Source: Acinetobacter calcoaceticus (lineage in GTDB: Bacteria; Pseudomonadota; Gammaproteobacteria; Pseudomonadales; Moraxellaceae). From it: a stretch of 54,463 nucleotides of DNA. Position 1 is the stretch's first letter, and each line of letters begins with the position of its first letter. The translations under genes and the position numbers were made by a program. The notes below the pieces were generated by a model that ran no database searches, had not been told where the DNA came from, and saw nothing but the letters and a program-made list of their open reading frames with translations. The stretch is from assembly GCF_004345325.1 (NCBI RefSeq), contig NZ_SLVJ01000025.1, positions 1-54,463 of the forward strand, read 5' to 3'. Shown in pieces: positions 7,240 to 13,400 of this stretch.

Positions 7240-8487
7240 ATGTCATCATCAAGAGTAAAGCTTACAAAGACATTTATCGATCAACTAGATATGACTCAAG
7301 CTATTTATCGCGATAGTGAGTTGATTGGCTTTGCTATTCGCATTAACACCACTTGCAAGACATATATAGTTGAAAAGAAAGTTTTGGGTAAAGCCATTCG
7401 GTCTACTATAGGTCTACACGGAAATTTAACACTTGCTCAGGCGAGAGAAATCGCTCGTGAGAAACTTTCGCAAATGGCTCAGGGCATAAACCCAAATGAG
7501 CAAAAAAGAAAAGCTATAAGTGATGAGCAGGCAAAAACGGATTTGCAGCGCAGCAAGCCCACCCTGCTTCAAGCATACGATACGTATTTAGAGTTTAAGC
7601 AACTAAAGCCGCGATCAATCGAAGATTACGATAAGTCAGTGAAAGTTTACTTTAAAGAATGGAATGACCTGAAGCTTGATGCAATAACAAGAACAATGAT
7701 TCAAGCAAAACATGCTGAGTTGTCGAAATCTAGTAAAGCACAAGCAAATCTTGCAATGCGCGTATTTAGAGCTATATATAATTTCTCAGTCGAGCATTAC
7801 CTGGGTGATGATGACAAGCCGATTCTTGACGCTCAAAATCCAACAAAAACACTAAATGCTAAAAAGACATGGAATAAAATCCGTAGACGTAAAACATACA
7901 TTAATGAAGATCAGCTGCCGGACTGGATTAAAGCAGTTCTTGAGTATGAGGATCGCGGCCAACAGCTCGAAACGAATCGAGACTTTTTATTAACTTTAAT
8001 TCTAACTGGATTCCGTAGGCAAGAGTGCGAATCTATCGCATGGAAAGATGTTGATCTAAAATACGGAAGAATAACATCTGTAGACCCAAAGAATGGCGAA
8101 CCACACACCCTACCAATGGGTGAATTTCTTTTAGCAACGATGAAGAAGAGGCGTAGACAAATTAGTGGGGGGTGGGTATTCCCTTCTGCCAAGTCTGCAT
8201 CTGGACACATTGTGAATATCTCAAAAGTACGCCAAAAAATAAATTCCGCCTGCAGTGTTAAATTTTCTTTTCATGATCTACGCAGAACATTTGGATCCAT
8301 TGCAGAAAACCTTGATTATGGTCGATATACAATTAAGAGGCTCCTCAACCATAAAGAAGACGATGACCGCGATGTTACAGCTGGGTATATTCAAGTAAGT
8401 GAAAGAAAGTTGCGCGAAGCAATGAACGAAATCGAGAAAACAGTACTTGTTGAATATAGGGATGTGCTGCTGGCCGAACTGACCTGA
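7240..8487 (+). CDS. int: Phage tyrosine integrase
   Basis: 415 residues from ATG 7240. An N-terminal arm-binding domain (about 1-90, P4-integrase-like LTLAQAREIAREKL), a core-binding domain (about 105-195), then the catalytic domain with Arg-259 (TGFRRQE), His-345 and Arg-348 (HDLRRTF), His-371 (LLNHK) and nucleophile Tyr-383 (AGYIQVS). It integrates the phage into the 5' half of the tRNA. It reads away from attL; in the circular genome it lies directly downstream of the Xis-like gene across attP. The start is uncertain: a GTG at 7228 and TTG at 7207 are in frame, and the GGAG site fits none perfectly. Confidence 0.95.
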   Translation: MSSSRVKLTKTFIDQLDMTQAIYRDSELIGFAIRINTTCKTYIVEKKVLGKAIRSTIGLHGNLTLAQAREIAREKLSQMAQGINPNEQKRKAISDEQAKTDLQRSKPTLLQAYDTYLEFKQLKPRSIEDYDKSVKVYFKEWNDLKLDAITRTMIQAKHAELSKSSKAQANLAMRVFRAIYNFSVEHYLGDDDKPILDAQNPTKTLNAKKTWNKIRRRKTYINEDQLPDWIKAVLEYEDRGQQLETNRDFLLTLILTGFRRQECESIAWKDVDLKYGRITSVDPKNGEPHTLPMGEFLLATMKKRRRQISGGWVFPSAKSASGHIVNISKVRQKINSACSVKFSFHDLRRTFGSIAENLDYGRYTIKRLLNHKEDDDRDVTAGYIQVSERKLREAMNEIEKTVLVEYRDVLLAELT

Positions 8488-8725
8488 TACCAAGTGATAC
8501 GCAATAATACATAAATATCGCTCGCTCAGCGTGCACACGAATTGCATTTTAACTGCTTGATTTAATTGGCGTTAATCTTGGTGTGTTTTTAATATGCCGC
8601 ATGATATACCGTTATTATTAAAAGTGACTGCTATTGTTGTTGGCGGTAGATCCATTTTAACACAGTGGTGATGATTGCAAAAATGAGCTTGTTACAATTA
8701 ATTCAGGTCTAGTTTAATTGTTGAT
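8488..8725. other. Intergenic region, no gene seen
   Basis: About 240 bases between int and the promoter at 8726. I see no open frame with a ribosome-binding site and no clear terminator after int. Confidence 0.5.
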
Positions 8726-8754
8726 TTGACAATGCAGGCGAATGTCTGCATAAT
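8726..8754 (+). promoter_or_regulatory. Strong sigma-70-type promoter of the moron operon
   Basis: Perfect -35 TTGACA (8726-8731), 17-base spacer, -10 CATAAT (8749-8754). The transcript leader to the ATG at 8806 contains a small inverted repeat, GGAG-ATCG-CTCC (8769-8780). The strength suggests expression in the lysogen. Confidence 0.75.
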
Positions 8755-8805
8755 AGCTACATAGACAGGAGATCGCTCCAGTCAAATAACCACGAGGTGG
8801 ACCCC

Positions 8806-9147
8806 ATGAACAAATCAGAACTTTTCAAAGCAGCTCATAAATTAGCAAAATCAGTAATTAAATCTGGTGACAACTACCGCGTAACTTTCGGTGCAGCAAT
8901 CAAAGCAATCTTATCAAGCCTTGTGTCTGAAGCAAAAACTATGGCCGATCTTCTAGTTGAGTCTGGTGCAAAAGTTTGGGAAAAAGGTGATATGAAACGC
9001 ATCTACCTATCTCAAGCAGTAGTTTGCAAGGCTGGCCTTGGTATTAACTTTAATGATAAAAAACACAAACTTTTTTTTGATTTAAACACCAACCGTTTTG
9101 ATGGTTCTTCTAAGTGTTTCGTTCAAGCACTAAATTCTCAAATCTAA
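8806..9147 (+). CDS. Prophage moron protein, function unknown
   Basis: 113 residues from ATG 8806 with GAGGTGG upstream; a GTG at 8797 lies inside that site and is rejected. The N-terminus (LFKAAHKLAKSVIKSGDNYRVTFGAAIKAIL) matches a short helical module I know from many small phage and plasmid proteins of unknown role. The C-terminal 60 residues are unfamiliar. It is driven by its own strong promoter, against the direction of the late genes, as expected for a lysogenic-conversion gene. Confidence 0.65.
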   Translation: MNKSELFKAAHKLAKSVIKSGDNYRVTFGAAIKAILSSLVSEAKTMADLLVESGAKVWEKGDMKRIYLSQAVVCKAGLGINFNDKKHKLFFDLNTNRFDGSSKCFVQALNSQI

Positions 9148-9154
9148 ATCAAAT

Positions 9155-9170
9155 GCCCTCACCTGAGGGC
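9155..9170. promoter_or_regulatory. 16-bp palindrome between the two moron genes
   Basis: GCCCTCACCTGAGGGC has a seven-base-pair stem and sits 16 bases before the ATG of the HTH gene at 9186. It could be an operator for that protein or an attenuating hairpin; there is no T-tract, so a terminator is unlikely. Confidence 0.4.
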
Positions 9171-9185
9171 AACCGAGGAATTGCT

Positions 9186-9737
9186 ATGTATACTAGATTC
9201 ACACAGATTACCCAAGCCATTTATGGTCGCTCTTGGCAAGCACAGTTAGCCGATTATCTAATGATAAGTAGAAAGACTGTATCATCTTGGGTTGATCGCA
9301 GGACTTTCCCGAATTGGGCTTTTGAGGAGCTTAAACCCCTTGTTGCTCGCAATGTAGAAGAAGTCAAATTCGCACAAGACGCCCTAACAATGTCGAGTGA
9401 TGATTTTAACCACGAGCTGGCAATTTTGAATGGTGAAACGCACCACTATGATTGCGACAAATACAATATTGATGATGTGAAGCGGTTCATTAAAAACCAG
9501 AAGTGGACTGTGCTTCAAGAAGCAAAAACAATGCTGCGAAATGGGGGGTCTTCTACTGATATCAAGCAATGGATAAGCAACATGTTTCTATCTGAGAATG
9601 ATATTGCTGACCACTTAGAGCGAAACAGTACTGCAGAAGATGATATCTGCGACATTCAAAATATGCGCGGGGACGCTTGCTCTGATGCGATCTCAGATTT
9701 TGAGATTATTTTTGATAAGCTGAATGACAACAAGTAA
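9186..9737 (+). CDS. Prophage HTH protein (moron)
   Basis: 183 residues from ATG 9186, chosen for GAGGAA seven bases upstream. An N-terminal HTH (about residues 3-40: RSWQAQLADYLMISRKTVSSWVDRR) resembles phage repressor-like or plasmid partner proteins. The remaining 140 residues are acidic and unfamiliar. Co-transcribed with 8806-9147. A regulatory role is likely from the HTH only. Confidence 0.65.
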   Translation: MYTRFTQITQAIYGRSWQAQLADYLMISRKTVSSWVDRRTFPNWAFEELKPLVARNVEEVKFAQDALTMSSDDFNHELAILNGETHHYDCDKYNIDDVKRFIKNQKWTVLQEAKTMLRNGGSSTDIKQWISNMFLSENDIADHLERNSTAEDDICDIQNMRGDACSDAISDFEIIFDKLNDNK

Positions 9738-9819
9738 TTCAGCAGAAGCGCCAACTTGAAATGGCTATCGAGAATCAGAAAAAGACTCTCGATAAAGTGC
9801 ATGACATAATTATGTTTAG

Positions 9820-9844
9820 CGAAAAATAGCCCCATCACTGGGGC
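9820..9844 (-). terminator. Terminator of the late operon
   Basis: GCCCC (9829-9833) pairs with GGGGC (9840-9844), followed on the minus strand by TATTTTT. It overlaps the stop codon of the Rz-like gene and lies where the convergent moron operon ends. Confidence 0.75.
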
Positions 9845-10323
9845 CACGCCCCACTCAATCTTTCTTTATCAATTCGCTCCCCATCAGCTGCTTTTGCCAT
9901 TTCTCGATATTCTGCAACGCACTGCTTGAGTACATCTGATTCAATTTCGACGTACTTAACGATGGCTTGGCAGGAAGCTGTGGGCATATTCCGCTTTGCT
10001 TTGGCAAGTTGCTCTGACAAGCTGACAGCAGCATCAGCGGCACGATCAGCATCATCATTCGCAGCTTTGATTTCTTTGATAGCATTTTGTTCTGCCTTTA
10101 ATAGATTATCGTTGTAGATCTTTTCTTTGGCCAACGCTTCGGCTTGAGCCTTGGCAATGGCCATTTCATAAGGCTTTACAGCTTCAATCACTGCTGCAAT
10201 CTGCTTCTGATCTGCTTTATTCAGCTTGCCTTTCAGCCGGTTCGCATAGCCCAGACTAATCAGCAGACATAAAAAAAGCGCAATGATCAGAGATATGCGC
10301 TTGTTTGTGAGAATCCATGTCAT
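9835..10323 (-). CDS. Rz-like inner-membrane spanin (DUF2514-like)
   Basis: 162 residues. N-terminal signal anchor (ISLIIALFLCLLISLGYA, about 10-27), then a long Ala/Lys/Glu-rich coiled coil (about 30-110) reaching into the periplasm, and two cysteines (TASCQ, KQCVAE). This is the inner-membrane half of the spanin pair that fuses inner and outer membranes in the last lysis step. A second lipoprotein frame is embedded in it. Its ATG overlaps the stop of the lysozyme gene. Confidence 0.85.
   Translation of the reverse strand: MTWILTNKRISLIIALFLCLLISLGYANRLKGKLNKADQKQIAAVIEAVKPYEMAIAKAQAEALAKEKIYNDNLLKAEQNAIKEIKAANDDADRAADAAVSLSEQLAKAKRNMPTASCQAIVKYVEIESDVLKQCVAEYREMAKAADGERIDKERLSGAWPQ
9855..10085 (-). 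CDS. Rz1-like outer-membrane spanin lipoprotein, embedded in Rz
   Basis: 76 residues in another frame entirely inside the Rz-like gene. The signal peptide ends in lipobox LLSAC (Cys-22), and the mature part contains prolines (LPKQSG, CPQLPAKPS), as in lambda Rz1. An embedded lipoprotein gene with this layout is diagnostic for the o-spanin. The start could also be an internal Met (residues 10-12), just before the hydrophobic stretch. Confidence 0.8.
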   Translation of the reverse strand: MLSKKSKLRMMMLIVPLMLLSACQSNLPKQSGICPQLPAKPSLSTSKLNQMYSSSALQNIEKWQKQLMGSELIKKD

Positions 10324-10760
10324 GATAGAAACACCGCCTTTTCTTTAGCTCGACGATTCACAAGGCCTTGCATACGCTTACTGCCTGCATTGACCCAGAC
10401 ATCAAACTGGGTAGCCGCACCCTTATAATCTTTAGCATTCAGCTTGCGAACCAGAGTTGATTTTGAGAAAGCACCCGAGCCAATGTTGTAGGCCAATGAC
10501 ACCAGAGCATCAAATTGATTCTGAGTGAGTTCAACAGTCACGGCACTATTTACAGCGCTCTCGAATTTCTTCAAGTCGTTCTGCATATATTGTTTTGCTT
10601 GAGCTTCGGTGCAAGTGTCACCTTTTTTGACTTTCAGGCCATTGGGGTAAATTGTAGTACCAAAGCCGATAGTCCACACGCCCACGCCATCGTCATATGC
10701 TGTGAGCCGCTTTCCCTCAAAACCACAAATTAGATTGACCCCGAAATTACTTGTTTTCAT
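10320..10760 (-). CDS. Phage lysozyme, GH24 endolysin
   Basis: 146 residues from ATG 10760 (GGGGGATA upstream). The T4-type catalytic triad is visible as Glu-15 (FEG), Asp-24 and Thr-30 (E-x8-D-x5-T), followed by WTIGFGTT. The C-terminal block with FDALVSLAYNIG and a basic RRAKEKA end is typical. It has no signal peptide or signal-anchor, so release depends on the holin gene upstream, whose 3' end it overlaps. It hydrolyses the MurNAc-GlcNAc bonds of peptidoglycan. Confidence 0.92.
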   Translation of the reverse strand: MKTSNFGVNLICGFEGKRLTAYDDGVGVWTIGFGTTIYPNGLKVKKGDTCTEAQAKQYMQNDLKKFESAVNSAVTVELTQNQFDALVSLAYNIGSGAFSKSTLVRKLNAKDYKGAATQFDVWVNAGSKRMQGLVNRRAKEKAVFLS

Positions 10761-11046
10761 CATTATCCCCCAATTTTTTATCAATTCGATCACTCACAAA
10801 ATGAGTTCCCTTGTAGCCGATTGCTGATGCCAAGCCCACAGCTACGATTTCAGGCACGTTCAACCACATCATCAATGACCAAGCGCCTACAGCAAAAAGC
10901 CCACACATAAAGGCTTCTAGCCAATCCGACTTGCCTGTTTTCTTTCTAGTTCGCATGAGAGCCATTAAAAAAGCCATCACAAAAGATGCAATGGCTGTGG
11001 CGAATGGCTCTACTGTTTCTGCGACTTGCTTAACGAAGTCGTCCAT
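10747..11046 (-). CDS. Phage holin
   Basis: 99 residues from ATG 11046 with GGAAA upstream. Hydrophobic segments at about 17-30, 46-64 and 66-80 separated by basic residues (RTRKKTGKS), and a charged C-terminus (DKKLGDNDENK), as in lambda S-like class I holins. It lies directly before the lysozyme with a 14-base overlap, the standard lysis-cassette order. It would form the membrane lesions that release the endolysin. Confidence 0.85.
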   Translation of the reverse strand: MDDFVKQVAETVEPFATAIASFVMAFLMALMRTRKKTGKSDWLEAFMCGLFAVGAWSLMMWLNVPEIVAVGLASAIGYKGTHFVSDRIDKKLGDNDENK

Positions 11047-11067
11047 ATTTTTTCCTAATTTTGGGTG

Positions 11068-11091
11068 TAAAAAAAGCCCTGTGAAGGGCTT
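11068..11091 (-). terminator. Intra-operonic terminator-like hairpin before the lysis cassette
   Basis: AAGCCCT/AGGGCTT stem (11074-11091) followed on the minus strand by seven T, then ACACCCAAAATTAGGAAA, whose end is the holin ribosome-binding site. Confidence 0.8.
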
Positions 11092-11108
11092 GGTTAATAT
11101 GCTTACAA

Positions 11109-11828
11109 TCAAATACCAAAATTCTGCTTTAAAATCTGTTGCAGTTTTAGCATCTCATCACTAGTTGCTGCACCACTATAAAAACTAAAATATTTTAAAT
11201 TTCCTGAAATCTTATTTTGCGCTTCATCACCAGACATCAATTGATAGTAGTTATTTGTGAGATTTGATGCCTCACCAAGAGCAATATGTGTGTCAATCAG
11301 TAGTTTTGTTTCTACTTTTGAGCAACTAACAACAACAACAAAATAATCATTAATAGCATTGTCAAGCGGCAAGCTAACAACAGGTATTCCAATTTTTCGA
11401 AATGCAATAGTTTTTTTATCAGCACTATAAAATAAACTTTTAGCACCATCCGAAGCATTAATAGCCCCACCACGCCACAGTGACCCGCTTTGAACATCTT
11501 TGTCGATTTTCAAAACCATTGCTAGTGTAAACTCTGACTCTATTTCAAACACATTTGTTCTTAGTGAAGCACCGCCATCAAAATATAATGAGTTACCTGT
11601 AAGAATTGGAGCATATTGATTATTTATATTTGTTGATTTTCGCAGATAGCGATAATCCGTATCGTGATTGCCGTGCAGTGTTATTTTATCTACACTATCA
11701 CCATTGCTGAATTCATTTAACAAATATCTAGCATCAAATAGCGCCAAAACATCTGCGTTAATCTGTGATACAACTTTACGTGCTTTGTTTGACTGAATCA
11801 CACCTTGAGTTGAGATAACTAAGCCCAT
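11109..11828 (-). CDS. Tail-fibre-associated protein with LamG-like fold (predicted)
   Basis: 239 residues from ATG 11828 (AAGGAT upstream). The last 160 residues contain beta-rich stretches with the spacing of a concanavalin A-like/LamG lectin domain (FTLAMVLKID, LWRGGA, DYFVVVVSCS) and the usual closing helix SDEMLKLQQILKQNFGI. It starts in the 3' end of the SGNH receptor-binding gene, so it is probably a second host-recognition or fibre-cap protein. The fold call is inference. Confidence 0.6.
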   Translation of the reverse strand: MGLVISTQGVIQSNKARKVVSQINADVLALFDARYLLNEFSNGDSVDKITLHGNHDTDYRYLRKSTNINNQYAPILTGNSLYFDGGASLRTNVFEIESEFTLAMVLKIDKDVQSGSLWRGGAINASDGAKSLFYSADKKTIAFRKIGIPVVSLPLDNAINDYFVVVVSCSKVETKLLIDTHIALGEASNLTNNYYQLMSGDEAQNKISGNLKYFSFYSGAATSDEMLKLQQILKQNFGI

Positions 11829-11829
11829 T

Positions 11830-13347
11830 TTAATACCATCCTTTTTCTGAAATGAATTGTTTAAGTTTTTGAATAACTGCCGCATTAGCTGCATCATTAA
11901 GATGACCACCAGTATCTCGACTCAAAGATAACGGTAAGCGCCCCTCCGACTGCTTCTGAATGTCATTCGAGTTCGGTATAATGCTTGTGTCAGACCAGAT
12001 TTGACTACTCAGTAAATACGCATTCATGTCGAAGAATAGCGAGCTGTATTGTTTTCGATATTGCTCATTTACATCATTCACAACTTTAAGTATCGCATCG
12101 CTAGAAACAGTATTTGAAAAATGTGATACTACGATCACTCGCTTTGATAGCGCTTGCATATGTTTAAAAATACGCAAAGTCGCATCTGCGATATACTCTG
12201 CTGTGCCATGCTCGCTGCGCCCTACGTTATTTTTACCAGCGTTTAAAATCAAAAGATCGGATGTTGAATAATCTGTGTAATCAGAGATAAATTCATATTC
12301 ATCAGATGCATCAATCGCAATACCACTAGCTAAGCGTGTAAATTTAAATGTTGAATCTGCTGAATAATATGCAAAGCTACCTTCAATTATTTCCCCTGAA
12401 ACATGCACAGCACCATCAATCTTTGCTGTTGATTTTTCTGTTGATAAGTCGGTAATGCCATCAAAGTTTGCGACAACATTTGTTGATCCTGCAGCATTAA
12501 CTTTATCGTTTTCAAAAGTTAATTTAACGGGAATCGCACCGAATTTATTCGCAATCTGCTCAACACGCTCACCGCTTTTACCACCTTTATAAATATCATT
12601 GAATTTAAAGTTGTCAGATAGCATCACTGACATTTCATTCTGCATTAGCTCAAGTGTTGATGATCCAAGTATTGCTGCTTTAAACTTAACCCCTGTTAAT
12701 TTTTTTACTTTATTGTCTGAGTCAAAATAGAAATCATCATTAGATAGACCTGCCCCATTCGTTTCTAGACTCTCTTTTGTAGAGTCTGAAAACGAACCAT
12801 CTGCGTTAAGCGATAAATCAAATAACACACCATTCTCATCGGTAAAATGAAGACCTGCATACTCATCAGATTTAAATTTCTGCACTTTTTGTATTGATGA
12901 AAGCGACTTAGGTGTTGGCTCCCCATCTGCATCCGCACTAATCCACGTTTCAACCCCGTTTGCGTCAGTTACAGTAAAAATGTTTTCAGTTGATGATTCG
13001 AGTTTCGGAATTTGCTGCTGCACTCGCTCTACTGCTTGATCCAATTCTGACTTGCCTGTATCACTCCATTTCACCCCATCCCACTGCCATAATTTGAAAG
13101 TCTCCATATCTTTAGCAATAACATTCGAAGTTGTCGGAATGTATTTCTTTAGCTCTGTTTCATTTGCAAAGCCACGATATCCACCGTTTTCGAGTAATTG
13201 GCGTGCGATATTTGGCTGAGTTGGATATGTTTTATTGCGACGAGTTTTGACAACATCGTGTTCGCCACCGCTAACAAATTTATCCATCGAATCTGCATCA
13301 CGATCAGCATCACGCAGCTTTTCAGCAGTAATAATTTTTCCAGTCAT
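11830..13347 (-). CDS. Tail fibre/receptor-binding protein with SGNH-hydrolase domain
   Basis: 505 residues from ATG 13347 (GGAG six bases upstream). Residues 1-120 hold a virion-attachment region with a coiled coil (about 100-118). Residues 220-500 show SGNH-type blocks: ILGSST (Ser-229/230), GGKSGE (255-260), LILNAGKNN (Asn-374) and DTGGHLND (Asp-478, His-482). SGNH enzymes are serine esterases, and in Acinetobacter phages such domains act on acetylated capsule or exopolysaccharide. Predicted role: deacetylation or cleavage of surface polysaccharide during adsorption. Activity is inferred from motifs only. Confidence 0.75.
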   Translation of the reverse strand: MTGKIITAEKLRDADRDADSMDKFVSGGEHDVVKTRRNKTYPTQPNIARQLLENGGYRGFANETELKKYIPTTSNVIAKDMETFKLWQWDGVKWSDTGKSELDQAVERVQQQIPKLESSTENIFTVTDANGVETWISADADGEPTPKSLSSIQKVQKFKSDEYAGLHFTDENGVLFDLSLNADGSFSDSTKESLETNGAGLSNDDFYFDSDNKVKKLTGVKFKAAILGSSTLELMQNEMSVMLSDNFKFNDIYKGGKSGERVEQIANKFGAIPVKLTFENDKVNAAGSTNVVANFDGITDLSTEKSTAKIDGAVHVSGEIIEGSFAYYSADSTFKFTRLASGIAIDASDEYEFISDYTDYSTSDLLILNAGKNNVGRSEHGTAEYIADATLRIFKHMQALSKRVIVVSHFSNTVSSDAILKVVNDVNEQYRKQYSSLFFDMNAYLLSSQIWSDTSIIPNSNDIQKQSEGRLPLSLSRDTGGHLNDAANAAVIQKLKQFISEKGWY

Positions 13348-13364
13348 GCTTTTCTCCAAGCATT

Positions 13365-13384
13365 AAAAAACCCGCTTTCGCGGG
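13365..13384 (-). terminator. Intra-operonic terminator-like hairpin
   Basis: CCCGC/GCGGG stem with a TTTC/GAAA loop and six T on the minus strand, between the tail tip gene and the receptor-binding gene; followed by AATGCTTGGAGAA, the next ribosome-binding site. Confidence 0.8.
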
Positions 13385-13400
13385 CATTTGGTTAATTTGT

